DNA of 64,000 nucleotides from contig MKVX01000013.1 of assembly GCA_001899255.1 (NCBI GenBank), positions 186,001 through 250,000 on the forward strand, written 5' to 3'. This stretch comes from Rhizobiales bacterium 62-47. GTDB lineage: Bacteria; Pseudomonadota; Alphaproteobacteria; Rhizobiales; Xanthobacteraceae. The notes beneath the pieces were generated by a model. It worked only from the letters and a program-made list of their open reading frames with translations, had not been told where the DNA came from and did not search any database. Within the stretch, counting starts at the first letter, position 1, and every line of letters begins with the position of its first letter. This document shows, one piece after another, positions 52,301-61,241 of the stretch. The position numbers were made by a program, and so were the translations under genes.

Positions 52301-53527
52301 ATGAGGGACGCCGCTTCAGGCTCTCGCCACCTGCGTCGGATTCCGCCTGGAGTCTGGATCATCGGCTTCGTCTCGATGCTGATGGATATCTCATCCGAGA
52401 TGATCCATTCGCTGCTGCCGATCTACCTCGTCACGGTGCTCGGCACTTCGACATTGATGGTCGGAATCATCGAGGGCGTTGCGGAGGCGACGGCGTCGAT
52501 CACCAAGGTATTTTCCGGCGCGCTGTCCGACTGGCTCGGCAAACGGAAACTGCTGGCGACGATCGGTTACGGTCTTGCCGCCTGTACCAAGCCGGTCTTT
52601 CCGCTGGCGTCGACCGTCGGCTGGTTGATCGCGGCACGTTTCGTCGATCGGGTCGGCAAAGGCATCCGCGGCGCGCCGCGTGACGCGCTGGTGGCCGACC
52701 TTTCGCCTGCCGAACTGCGCGGTGCGAGTTTCGGCTTGCGGCAGTCGCTCGATACGACAGGCGCTTTTCTCGGTCCGGCCATTGCGATTGTCTTGATGTG
52801 GGCGACCGCCAACGATTTCCGCGCAGTGTTCTGGTTCGCCGTCGTCCCGGCGTTTCTGGCGTTCGGGCTGATCGCGTTCGCAGTCCACGATCCTGCACCG
52901 CGCGCCGACACCGTATCGGTGTCGCGTTCACCGCTGCGCCGAGAGGCGCTGGGCACGTTGGGCCGCGCCTATTGGTGGATCGTCGGGGTCGGTGCGGTGT
53001 TCACGCTGGCGCGTTTCAGCGAGGCGTTCCTGATCTTGAAGGCGCAGGCGGCCGGTCTTCCGATCTACCTCGCACCGTTGGTTCTGGTGCTGATGAACAT
53101 CGCCTATGCGCTAACCTCGTATCCGGCCGGGGCGTTGTCGGATCGCATGGAACGCGGGACGCTGCTGATCGTCGGTTTCGCCGTGCTCGTGGTCGCCGAC
53201 CTTGTGCTCGGATTTGCTGTGGGTCTGATCGGCGTAACGCTCGGCGTCATCCTGTGGGGCGTTCACATGGGACTGACGCAGGGCCTGCTCGCCGCATTGA
53301 TTGCCGACGTTGCGCCAGCAGAACTGCGCGGGACAGCCTATGGCGTCTTCAATCTTGTCGCTGGCGCCGCGTTGCTCGCCGCGAGCGTGATGGCCGGCGC
53401 ATTGTGGGATCTTGCCGGCGCCAGGCTGACCTTCCTGGCCGGTGCAGCACTGACTTCAGTCGCGCTGGTGGTGCTGATCGCGACCCGGCATCGCTTCGGG
53501 TTGAGCGAAACGATCCGACCGAACTGA
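52301..53527 (+). CDS. MFS transporter
   Basis: A 408-aa protein with about 12 helices. The MFS loop 2-3 motif is recognisable ('GALSDWLGKRKLLATIGYG', like GxxxDRxGRR), and repeated later as 'GALSDRMERGTLLIVGF'. 'FVSMLMDISSEMIHSLLPIYLV' is typical of a subgroup often seen in proteobacteria without known substrate. 'VDRVGKGIRGAPRDALVAD' matches the same group. The ATG at 52301 is preferred; a longer frame overlaps ftsH. It lies after the ftsH terminator, so it is a separate unit. Confidence 0.9.
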   Translation: MRDAASGSRHLRRIPPGVWIIGFVSMLMDISSEMIHSLLPIYLVTVLGTSTLMVGIIEGVAEATASITKVFSGALSDWLGKRKLLATIGYGLAACTKPVFPLASTVGWLIAARFVDRVGKGIRGAPRDALVADLSPAELRGASFGLRQSLDTTGAFLGPAIAIVLMWATANDFRAVFWFAVVPAFLAFGLIAFAVHDPAPRADTVSVSRSPLRREALGTLGRAYWWIVGVGAVFTLARFSEAFLILKAQAAGLPIYLAPLVLVLMNIAYALTSYPAGALSDRMERGTLLIVGFAVLVVADLVLGFAVGLIGVTLGVILWGVHMGLTQGLLAALIADVAPAELRGTAYGVFNLVAGAALLAASVMAGALWDLAGARLTFLAGAALTSVALVVLIATRHRFGLSETIRPN

Positions 53528-53612
53528 CGCGCGACGCATGGCGCGTATGAGGCCGCGCAGCTTGACCTGGTGTCGCGAAACCCGCACCCATGGCCGCCAT
53601 GCGAGCTCCATC

Positions 53613-54359
53613 GTGACATCGCCAAAGCTCAAGCTGGCGCCGGCTTATTGGTCGCGTGCGGCGATCCTGCCGGGCATTGTCGCCATCGCGCCGATGTTGC
53701 CGGGGACGCTGGCCTTCGGCATGGCGTTTGGCGCGCTGTGTGCGGAGAAGCGCTTCAGCCTCGCCGAGGTCGAGGTCATGATGGCGCTTGTTTACGGCGG
53801 GCTGTCGCAGTTTGTTGCCGTGCAATCGTGGCCGGATCACCTGACCGCGTCGTCGATCGCGACGCTGGCGTTGCTGACGCTCACCGTCAATATCCGTTTC
53901 GCACTCATGAGCGCCTCGCTGCGCCCATGGTTCGGCACCTTGCCGCGTTGGCAGGCCTATCCGGCAATGTTGCTGGTCACCGATGGCGGCTGGCTTGCCG
54001 CGGTTCGTTACCGAGAGCATGGCGGCGCCGACGCGTGGTTCTACACCGGTGGCGCGCTGGTGTTGTACGTCGCCTGGCTGGTGTCGGCAGTGCCAGGCTA
54101 TGTGCTGGCGGAGCAATTGGCCGATCCCAAAAAATACGGCGTCGATCTGGCCATGCCGGCGTTCTACGCAGCGATGCTGGTTCCGGCCTGGAAGGGAGCG
54201 CGGCTGGCGATTCCTTGGGTGGTCGCCGGAGTTGTGGCGTTGGTCGTGTACTGGTTGCTTGCGGGCTGGTGGTTCATCATCGTCGGCGCGCTGTCCGGTG
54301 CTGTATGCGCCGGTTTCATCGAGCCGCCAGCGGCGAAGCCGGAGCACACGCATGGCTGA
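53613..54359 (+). CDS. azlC: Branched-chain amino acid exporter large subunit AzlC
   Basis: A 248-aa AzlC-type membrane protein: 'GIVAIAPMLPGTLAFGMAFGAL' and 'ALVYGGLSQFVAVQSW' (family start), followed by 'LALLTLTVNIRFALMSASLRPW', the AzlC hallmark. With AzlD it exports branched-chain amino acids in characterised cases. The start is taken as GTG at 53613 (MTSPKLKL); a longer frame has no membrane character. It overlaps azlD by 8 nt. Confidence 0.92.
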   Translation: MTSPKLKLAPAYWSRAAILPGIVAIAPMLPGTLAFGMAFGALCAEKRFSLAEVEVMMALVYGGLSQFVAVQSWPDHLTASSIATLALLTLTVNIRFALMSASLRPWFGTLPRWQAYPAMLLVTDGGWLAAVRYREHGGADAWFYTGGALVLYVAWLVSAVPGYVLAEQLADPKKYGVDLAMPAFYAAMLVPAWKGARLAIPWVVAGVVALVVYWLLAGWWFIIVGALSGAVCAGFIEPPAAKPEHTHG

Positions 54360-54669
54360 ACTGTTGCGCTCCGACGTGATGCTGGCGTTTGCGGTGATGA
54401 CGGCGGTGACAGTTGCCGCGCGACTCGGCGGCTTCTGGCTGATGGGCTACGTCAACGTCACCCCGCGGATACGCCGGATGCTCGATGCATTGCCGGGTTC
54501 GATCATCGTTGCGGCGGCGCTGCCGGTGGCCGTTCACGGCGGGCCGGTGGTGATGTTCGCGATCGTCGCTGCAATTGTCGCGACGGTGGTTTTTCGCAAC
54601 GACTTCATTGCGGTGATCGTCGGCATGGCGGTGGCAGCGCTGGCACGGGCAATGGGTTTCGGCGGCTAG
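54352..54669 (+). CDS. azlD: Branched-chain amino acid exporter small subunit AzlD
   Basis: A 105-aa protein with about four hydrophobic helices: 'LLRSDVMLAFAVMTAVTVAAR', 'MLDALPGSIIVAAALPVAV' and 'VVMFAIVAAIVATVVFRNDFIAVIVGMAVAALAR'. This is the AzlD/YgaH pattern, including the R-LPGS motif. The ATG at 54352 overlaps the azlC end, so translation is coupled. It forms the two-component exporter with AzlC. Confidence 0.92.
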   Translation: MAELLRSDVMLAFAVMTAVTVAARLGGFWLMGYVNVTPRIRRMLDALPGSIIVAAALPVAVHGGPVVMFAIVAAIVATVVFRNDFIAVIVGMAVAALARAMGFGG

Positions 54670-54920
54670 GCCGTGGCCCAAGACCCTTGGGCTCCGGCGG
54701 CTATAGACGGGGCTCGGCGCGTTCGGTGATGCGCCAGCGATCCTCCGAAGATAAAACGATCTCAAAGCCTTGTCAGCGGGTTTGAATTGGTGTTCAGTTC
54801 TTCCCGCGACACAATTCGGGACGGGACACGTTACCGCAAGTGCTAGCAAGAAACTGGCGACGTATGCCGCCCGATGCCGTCATTCGGGTGAAAGCTGCGT
54901 CAGGGGGAAACCCAACGTAG

Positions 54921-55601
54921 ATGGTCTACCGGCGGACCCAGCAAGTGGTGAAACGTCTCGCCGCGCGGCGCAGCGCAATCCTGGCAGCGGCACGCGATGC
55001 TGCAGCCGAAGGCGGCATGAGCGCAGTGCAGATCGCCCCGGTGGCTGTCCGCGCCAACGTTGCTGCGGGCACGGTCTATCGCTATTTCCCCTCTAAGGCC
55101 GATCTGATTTCCGAACTCATCGTCGACGTTTCGCGCGACAAGCTCATGGCGATTCGGCGCGCCGCAGACGCCGCACCGGGGCCGTCGTCGGCGCTTGCCG
55201 CCGCGGTCACGACGGTTGCCGTGCATGTCGCCTCGCATCGCAAGCTTGCGTGGGGCATTCTGGCTGAGCCGGTCGATGTCGATGTCACCGCGTCCCGATT
55301 GGCGTGCCGCCGCGAAATCGCCGACGAGATCGAGCTGCGTATTGCGGCAGCGGTGCGGGCCGGACACTTGCCGGCGCAGGATACGGCGCTGGCCGCAACG
55401 GCACTGCTCGGGGCGCTGCACGAAGCGCTGGTCGGCCCGCTCGCGCCGGAAAATCTCGACGATCCCGCCAAGCTGCGCGATGCGGTGCAAACCACGACGC
55501 TGCTGGCACTGCGCGCCGTAGGCGTCATGGACGCCCGAGCGCGCGGTCTCGTTGTGCAGGCCGTGCTTCCGGCGCGAATCGTCTCGCGCGCCTCCGCCTA
55601 A
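54921..55601 (+). CDS. TetR/AcrR-family transcriptional regulator
   Basis: A 226-aa TetR protein. The HTH is 'VQIAPVAVRANVAAGTVYRYFPSKADLISEL', preceded by 'RRSAILAAARDAAAEGGMSA'. The ligand domain contains 'KLAWGILAEPVDVDVTASRLACRREIADEIE'. No obvious partner: upstream (251 bp) is azlD and downstream is a convergent cytochrome gene. It could regulate azlCD or a distant target; I saw no clear dyad in the upstream gap. Confidence 0.88.
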   Translation: MVYRRTQQVVKRLAARRSAILAAARDAAAEGGMSAVQIAPVAVRANVAAGTVYRYFPSKADLISELIVDVSRDKLMAIRRAADAAPGPSSALAAAVTTVAVHVASHRKLAWGILAEPVDVDVTASRLACRREIADEIELRIAAAVRAGHLPAQDTALAATALLGALHEALVGPLAPENLDDPAKLRDAVQTTTLLALRAVGVMDARARGLVVQAVLPARIVSRASA

Positions 55602-55646
55602 TGCATTTTGCGGCTAAGCCGGAAACCGGTTAGCCGCAAAAAATGC
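55602..55646. terminator. Bidirectional terminator between tetR-like and cytochrome c genes
   Basis: GCATTTTGCGGCTAA and TTAGCCGCAAAAAATGC form a long stem around CCGGAAACCGG, with A/T-rich flanks on both sides. It can serve the two convergent genes. Confidence 0.7.
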
Positions 55647-55725
55647 TCTTCCTCGATAACGGGCGCGCATTCCGGTCACGAAACCGGAAGCCGCTCCTTC
55701 AGGATACGCGCCAAGCGCGCCGACG

Positions 55726-56124
55726 TTACTTGACCTTGATCTTACCGTCCTTGTCGAACTGGGCGATATAGGCCCACAGGCTGTCGACTTCGGATTCCTT
55801 GGTGATGCCGGCGAAGGCCATCTTGGTGCCCGGAATCTTGGCCTTCGGCGCCTTGATGTATTCCTTGAATTCCTTTTCGTTCCAGGTGATGCCGGAATTC
55901 TTGTTGGCGTCCGAATAGGAATAACCCTCGACCGTTCCCGATTTCCGGCCGTCCAGCCCGTTGAGCTCGGGGCCGACCTTGTTCTTCGCGTTCTCGCCAA
56001 TGGCGTGGCAGGCCAGGCACTTGTTGAACGAGGTCTTGCCGGCGGCGACGTCCTGCGCGTTTGCGGTGTGAGAGGTAACCGCGAAGGCGGCGGCGATCAT
56101 AAGGCTGAGAGTGGCTGTTTTCAT
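55726..56124 (-). CDS. Periplasmic class I cytochrome c (c2/c550-like)
   Basis: A 132-aa protein with a signal peptide (MKTATLSLMIAAAFAVTSHT…NAQ). The haem-binding CLACH is at 36-40, and the axial Met is probably M102 in 'GTKMAFAG'. 'VGPELNGLDGRKSGTVEGYSYSDANK' is the mitochondrial-type cytochrome c pattern. It is an electron carrier, possibly between the bc1 complex and an oxidase. The ATG at 56124 is preferred over a longer frame. It is convergent with the TetR gene and divergent from glcD. Confidence 0.93.
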   Translation of the reverse strand: MKTATLSLMIAAAFAVTSHTANAQDVAAGKTSFNKCLACHAIGENAKNKVGPELNGLDGRKSGTVEGYSYSDANKNSGITWNEKEFKEYIKAPKAKIPGTKMAFAGITKESEVDSLWAYIAQFDKDGKIKVK

Positions 56125-56341
56125 CGGATGCTCGTGTTGCTTGGTCGGAAATGTCCGCGGAGGTTTGTGGCACATGCGCGCCCGCCTGCACAAGCACGTC
56201 AAAGTGCTAGATGACGGGGAAGTATTTTAGCGGCTGAAAGGTTCCCAGGCGATATTTTGGCGATTAGCATCGCCGGGCGGCGACAGTGGGTGTATTGGCA
56301 CACTGCGTGGTCGCGACTGATGCCGGACGAGAGGTCAGGTT

Positions 56342-57835
56342 ATGACGATTTTGATGCCAGCTGCTGACGAAGCGGTGCTGCAACGGCGCGAGAGCATCGT
56401 GTCGGCGCTACGCCAGATCGTGCCGGGCGAGGGGGTGATTTCCAGCGCCGCCGAGATGCTGCCCTACGAGTCCGATGGATTCACCGCATATCGCCAGCCG
56501 CCGATGGTCGTCGTCCTGCCGGAGACCACCGAACAGGTGTCGCAAGTGCTGCGCTACTGTCACGACAACGGCATCAAGGTGGTACCGCGCGGATCGGGGA
56601 CGTCGCTGTCTGGCGGCTCAATGCCGCTCGCGGACGCGGTGCTGCTCGGTCTGGGCAAGTTCAAGCGTATCCGAGAGATCGATTTCGACAACCGTGTGGT
56701 GGTCACCGAGCCGGGAGTGACCAATCTCGCCATCAGCCAGGCGGTGGCGCATGCCGGATTTTACTACGCGCCGGATCCGTCGTCGCAGATCGCCTGTTCG
56801 ATCGGCGGCAACATCGCCGAGAATTCGGGCGGTGTGCATTGCCTGAAATACGGTATGACGACCAACAATGTGCTTGGCTGCGAGATTGTGCTCATCAACG
56901 GCGAGATCCTGCGGATCGGTGGCAAGGCGCCCGAATGCGCTGGATATGACCTGATGGGGATCATCACCGGCTCCGAAGGTCTGCTTGGGGTCGTGACCGA
57001 AGTCACCGTGCGCATCCTGCAGAAACCGGAAACGGCGCGGGCCTTGATGATCGGCTTCGCCGAAGTCGAGCAGGCGGGCGAATGTGTCGCGCGGGTCATC
57101 AGCGCCGGCATCATTCCGGGCGGAATGGAGATGATGGACAAGCCGGCCATCCACGCCGCCGAGGCCTTCGTCCATGCCGGTTATCCGCTCGATGTCGAGG
57201 CGCTGCTGATCGTCGAACTGGACGGGCCGAGCGTCGAAGTCGACGATCTGATCAAGCGGGTGGAGACCATCGCGCAAGGCTGCGGTTCGACCACCTGCCA
57301 GATTTCGACCTCCGAGCAGGAGCGGGTGCTGTTCTGGGCCGGCCGCAAGGCGGCGTTCCCGGCCGTGGGCCGGATTTCACCGGATTATCTTTGCATGGAC
57401 GGCACCATTCCGCGCGGCAAGCTGCCGCTGGTGCTGACGCGGATGCAGGAAATGTCGGTGAAGTATGGACTGCGCTGCGCCAACGTCTTTCATGCCGGTG
57501 ATGGCAATCTGCATCCGCTGATCCTGTACGATGCCAATCAGCCGGGCGAGATGGAGCGCGCGGAGGCTTTCGGCGCCGATATTCTGCGGCTCTGCGTCGA
57601 AGTCGGCGGCGTGCTCACCGGCGAGCACGGCGTCGGCATCGAGAAGCGCGACCTGATGCCGGAAATGTTCAGCGAGATCGATCTGGCCCAGCAGCAGCGC
57701 CTGAAATGCGCCTTCGATACGCAGGGCTTGCTGAATCCGGGCAAGGTCTTCCCGACGCTGCATCGTTGCGCGGAACTGGGTAGGGTCCATGTCCACGGCG
57801 GCAAGCTGGCGTTTCCAGAACTTCCCAGGTTTTAA
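56342..57835 (+). CDS. glcD: Glycolate oxidase subunit GlcD
   Basis: A 497-aa FAD-binding subunit of membrane-associated glycolate dehydrogenase, which oxidises glycolate to glyoxylate. The PCMH-type FAD domain carries 'VVPRGSGTSLSGGSMPLADAV' and 'DPSSQIACSIGGNIAENSGG'. The C-terminal domain includes 'HAGDGNLHPLILYD' and 'GVLTGEHGVGIEKRDLM'. It is first in glcDEF, the usual order, 12 nt before glcE. No glcC regulator is adjacent. Confidence 0.96.
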   Translation: MTILMPAADEAVLQRRESIVSALRQIVPGEGVISSAAEMLPYESDGFTAYRQPPMVVVLPETTEQVSQVLRYCHDNGIKVVPRGSGTSLSGGSMPLADAVLLGLGKFKRIREIDFDNRVVVTEPGVTNLAISQAVAHAGFYYAPDPSSQIACSIGGNIAENSGGVHCLKYGMTTNNVLGCEIVLINGEILRIGGKAPECAGYDLMGIITGSEGLLGVVTEVTVRILQKPETARALMIGFAEVEQAGECVARVISAGIIPGGMEMMDKPAIHAAEAFVHAGYPLDVEALLIVELDGPSVEVDDLIKRVETIAQGCGSTTCQISTSEQERVLFWAGRKAAFPAVGRISPDYLCMDGTIPRGKLPLVLTRMQEMSVKYGLRCANVFHAGDGNLHPLILYDANQPGEMERAEAFGADILRLCVEVGGVLTGEHGVGIEKRDLMPEMFSEIDLAQQQRLKCAFDTQGLLNPGKVFPTLHRCAELGRVHVHGGKLAFPELPRF

Positions 57836-57847
57836 GCAGGCAATCAG

Positions 57848-59089
57848 GTGGAAATTCTCAAGGTACGTGATGCGGCTGACGTCGAGCAGGTGGTTCGCGC
57901 CGCCGTGGCCAACGAACAGCCGCTGGAGATCGTGGGCCATGGCAGCAAGCGCCAGGTCGGCCTTCCCATGGCAACCAATGCGGTGCTGGACCTGTCTGCG
58001 CTCAACGCCGTGACAGCCTATGAGCCGGACGAACTGATCGTCACCGTTGGCGCGGGAGCACCGCTGGCTGACGTGTTGTCGATGATCGATGCCAAGAATC
58101 AGCATTTTGCCTTCGAGCCGATGAACCCGGCCGGCTTGCTCGGCGCCGGTCACGATGCCGGCACGGTCGGCGGCATGCTCGCCACCGGACTGGCCGGGCC
58201 ACGCCGCATCAAGGACGGCGGCGCGCGCGATCATCTGCTCGGCGCGCATGCAGTGTCCGGCTTCGGGGACAGTTTCAAGACCGGCGGCCGCGTGGTGAAA
58301 AACGTTACCGGCTATGATCTTTGCAAGCTGCTGGCCGGCTCGTGGGGCACGCTGGCGGTGATGACCGAGGTGACGCTCAAGGTGATGCCGCGGCCCGAGT
58401 GTCAGCGGACCCTGGTGCTGCGGGGTCTTGACGACGTCACCGCGGGGCGCGCGATGACGGCGGCGCTCGGCTCTCCCTACGATGTGTCGGGTGCGGCGCA
58501 TCTTCCGCTCTCGGCGCTGCGCACCCCGGATGGTGCATTAGCGGATCTTGGCGCCGCGCAAACCGCCGTCACGCTGCTGCGGCTGGAAGGCATCACGGTA
58601 TCCGCGACACAGCGGGCGACATCGCTGGCCAAGGCGCTGGCGACGTTTGGCAGCGCGGAGGTCCTCACCGACGACATGTCAGCCGCGGTCTGGCAATCGA
58701 TCCGCGACGTAACGCCGTTAGCGGCAACGACGGCGCTGGGTGCCTGGCCCGTCTGGCGCATCGTGTGTCCACCCGCTTCGGGCGGCGCATTCGGACAGCA
58801 GTTGGCCCACGATACGGGCGGCGAAGTGATCTACGACTGGGGTGGCGGCTTGATCTGGGCGGCCCTGCCGCCGGCTGCCGATGCTCATGCGGCGCTGCTG
58901 CGCCAGCGTGCCGGCGCCATCGGTGGCCACGCGACGCTGATCCGCGGCAGCGAGGCCGTGCGGCAGAGCATCGACGTCTTCCATCCGCAGTCGAGCGGCG
59001 TTGCGGCTCTGTCCCGGCGCGTGAAGCACAGTTTCGATCCCAAGAACATCCTCAACCGCGGACGCATGGTCCGCGAGGCGACGACATGA
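57848..59089 (+). CDS. glcE: Glycolate oxidase FAD-binding subunit GlcE
   Basis: A 413-aa GlcE. The FAD-binding half-domain carries 'EIVGHGSKRQVGLP', 'GAGAPLADVLSMIDAKNQHFAFEPM' and 'GTVGGMLATGLAGPRRIKDGGARDHLLG', shorter than in GlcD. 'GGRVVKNVTGYDLCKLLAGSWGTLAVMTEVTLKV' is highly characteristic. It starts with GTG at 57848; no ATG is nearby. It overlaps glcF by 4 nt (ATGA). It contributes a second flavin site to the complex. Confidence 0.96.
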   Translation: MEILKVRDAADVEQVVRAAVANEQPLEIVGHGSKRQVGLPMATNAVLDLSALNAVTAYEPDELIVTVGAGAPLADVLSMIDAKNQHFAFEPMNPAGLLGAGHDAGTVGGMLATGLAGPRRIKDGGARDHLLGAHAVSGFGDSFKTGGRVVKNVTGYDLCKLLAGSWGTLAVMTEVTLKVMPRPECQRTLVLRGLDDVTAGRAMTAALGSPYDVSGAAHLPLSALRTPDGALADLGAAQTAVTLLRLEGITVSATQRATSLAKALATFGSAEVLTDDMSAAVWQSIRDVTPLAATTALGAWPVWRIVCPPASGGAFGQQLAHDTGGEVIYDWGGGLIWAALPPAADAHAALLRQRAGAIGGHATLIRGSEAVRQSIDVFHPQSSGVAALSRRVKHSFDPKNILNRGRMVREATT

Positions 59090-60402
59090 AGACCGAATTC
59101 AGCCTGACCCAACTCGCCGATCCCGATATCGCCGAGGCCGACAAGATCCTGCGCGCCTGCGTGCACTGCGGTTTCTGTACCGCGACCTGTCCGACTTACG
59201 TCCTGCTGGGCGATGAACTCGATAGCCCGCGCGGACGCATCTACCTCATCAAACAGATGCTGGAGAAAGACCAGCCGCCGACGCCGGAGGTGGTGAAACA
59301 TATCGACCGCTGCCTGTCGTGCCTGGCTTGCATGACCACCTGTCCGTCCGGCGTGAACTACATGCATCTGGTCGATCAGGCGCGTGTGCGGATCGAGCGG
59401 GACTATAAGCGCCCACTGACCGAACGGCTGCTGCGGGCGGTGTTGGGCTGGGTACTGCCGAGGCCAAATTTGTTTCGGGCCAGCATGATATTGGCGCGAT
59501 TGGGACGGCCATTGATCGCCTTGCTGCCATCGCCAAAACCCGGTGCCACGACGCCGTCGCTGAGCAGCCGGCTCCGGGCGATGCTGTCGCTGGCGCCGGC
59601 CAGCCTGCCGCCTGCTGGTCCCCGGGGCGGCACCGTGTTTCCGCCGGTCGGCGAACGCCGCGGGCGTGTCGCGCTGCTGCAGGGCTGTGCGCAGCAGGTG
59701 CTGGCGCCACGGATCAATCAGGCGGCAATCCGTTTGCTGACCCGCCACGGCATTGAAGTGGTGCTGGTCGCGGACGAGCAATGCTGCGGCGCGCTGACGC
59801 ATCATCTTGGCAACGACAACGCGGCGCTGGGGCACGCGCGCGCCAACATCGCGGCGTGGACCAAAGAGATCGAGCGCGGCGGACTCGACGCCATTCTGAT
59901 GACGACTTCCGGCTGCGGCACAGTCGTTAAAGACTACGGCTACATGCTGCGCGAGGACCGAGAATACGCTGCCCAGGCGATGAAAATCTCGAAGCTGGCG
60001 ATGGATATTACCGAGTACGTGGCAGGCCTGGCACTGCCGCCGGTGCAGCAGCGCAGCGACCTCGTCGTCGCTTATCACTCCGCATGCTCATTGCAGCATG
60101 GACAGAAAATCACGCAGCTTCCGAAAGATTTGCTTTCCAAGAATGGATTCGTGGTCAAAGATATACCGGAGAGTCATTTGTGTTGTGGCTCGGCGGGGAC
60201 ATACAACATTCTTCAGCCTGACATCGCGACCAGGCTGCGCGATCGCAAGGTCGCCAACATCGCGACAGTCGAGCCGGAGATGATCGCTGCAGGCAATATC
60301 GGCTGCATGGTCCAGATTGCCAGTGGCACGTCGGTCCCAGTGGCCCACACGATTGAACTTCTCGATTGGGCGACGGGCGGTCCCCGGCCAGGGGTTAGCT
60401 GA
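59086..60402 (+). CDS. glcF: Glycolate oxidase iron-sulfur subunit GlcF
   Basis: A 438-aa protein with two 4Fe-4S ferredoxin motifs, CVHCGFCTATCP (about 21-32) and CLSCLACMTTCPSGV (about 72-86). Two CCG (DUF224) domains follow ('LLQGCAQQVLAP...DEQCCGALTHHLG', 'YHSACSLQHGQK...SHLCCGSAGTYNI'), which bind further Fe-S clusters or pass electrons to quinone. The ATG at 59086 overlaps the glcE stop. It is last in glcDEF. Confidence 0.96.
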   Translation: MKTEFSLTQLADPDIAEADKILRACVHCGFCTATCPTYVLLGDELDSPRGRIYLIKQMLEKDQPPTPEVVKHIDRCLSCLACMTTCPSGVNYMHLVDQARVRIERDYKRPLTERLLRAVLGWVLPRPNLFRASMILARLGRPLIALLPSPKPGATTPSLSSRLRAMLSLAPASLPPAGPRGGTVFPPVGERRGRVALLQGCAQQVLAPRINQAAIRLLTRHGIEVVLVADEQCCGALTHHLGNDNAALGHARANIAAWTKEIERGGLDAILMTTSGCGTVVKDYGYMLREDREYAAQAMKISKLAMDITEYVAGLALPPVQQRSDLVVAYHSACSLQHGQKITQLPKDLLSKNGFVVKDIPESHLCCGSAGTYNILQPDIATRLRDRKVANIATVEPEMIAAGNIGCMVQIASGTSVPVAHTIELLDWATGGPRPGVS

Positions 60403-60581
60403 TCGGGGATGAACGGCCCGGTCGCCGCGGATTGCGTGACGTTTCGGGCTAAGGTGAGTGCTGGTTCTGCGACGGGGATACGCTTTAGTTCTTGTTCGGG
60501 AATTGGTGCTTACAGGTCGTAGCATTCCACTTAGCCGGAAACGTTTGACGCATTTGAGTTGGCGGCAACAGGAGAACGGCA

Positions 60582-60932
60582 ATGGCGAAGGCCAAGAAAG
60601 CTAAGAAGTCAAAGGCTAAGAACTCCAAGAAAGCTGTGAAGGCCAAGAAGTCGGCCAAGAAGACCGCAAAGAAGTCGGCCAAGAAGAAGTCAGCCAAGAA
60701 GAAATCGGCCAAGAAGGCCGGGCGCAAGACAGCCAAGAAGGCCGGCAAAAAGACAGTGAAGAAAGCGGCCGTCAAGAAATCGGCAACGAAGCGATCCCCT
60801 GTCAAGAAGCGCAGGAGCCCGGCTCGGAAGGCCACGCCGGCTGCTACTCCGGTCGCTGCGCCGGCCGCTCCGGCGGAGACGAGCGATTCCACTGGCGGCA
60901 TGGGAGACTTCGGCTCGGCGAGCAGCGGCTAG
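60582..60932 (+). CDS. Lysine/alanine-rich histone H1-like protein
   Basis: A 116-aa protein whose first ~80 residues are almost only Lys, Ala, Ser and Thr in AKKS/AKKT repeats, like the C-terminal tail of histone H1 and bacterial AlgP/Hc1-type proteins. The last ~35 residues are Ala/Pro-rich and end in an acidic/Gly stretch (DSTGGMGDFGSASSG). It is expected to bind DNA non-specifically and compact the nucleoid. CAGGAGAA precedes the ATG. Repetitive codons (AAGAAG, GCCAAG) suggest length variation among strains. Confidence 0.88.
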   Translation: MAKAKKAKKSKAKNSKKAVKAKKSAKKTAKKSAKKKSAKKKSAKKAGRKTAKKAGKKTVKKAAVKKSATKRSPVKKRRSPARKATPAATPVAAPAAPAETSDSTGGMGDFGSASSG

Positions 60933-60963
60933 TTTCTCGTACGAGCTATTTCCTTGATCCGAG

Positions 60964-60990
60964 GGCCGCGACGCAACCGTCGCGGCCTTC
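60964..60990 (+). terminator. Terminator-like hairpin after the histone-like gene
   Basis: GGCCGCGAC-GCAACC-GTCGCGGCC, a perfect 9-bp stem followed by TTCGTCGTTC. The T-tract is short. The rest of the 297-bp gap up to the porin gene shows nothing else recognisable. Confidence 0.6.
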
Positions 60991-61241
60991 GTCGTTCAAG
61001 GAGCATCAAAGACGCATCAGCGAAGGCAGAACTGTTGTCGAGTTGCAACATTCATTGGCTGACTTCATCAAAGAGAGCGTCAACGCCTAAGAAGGCGGCA
61101 ATTGCATCCCTTTGTTGCTTTCCGCTCCCCGCGTCTGGCCGCAGATTGGCGCCACAACAAGCAAATTCGAGGGACCCGGTTCTGATTTGCCGCAATGGCG
61201 GACCCGGATCTGAGTTGAACCTGAATTGAATGGGGATCACC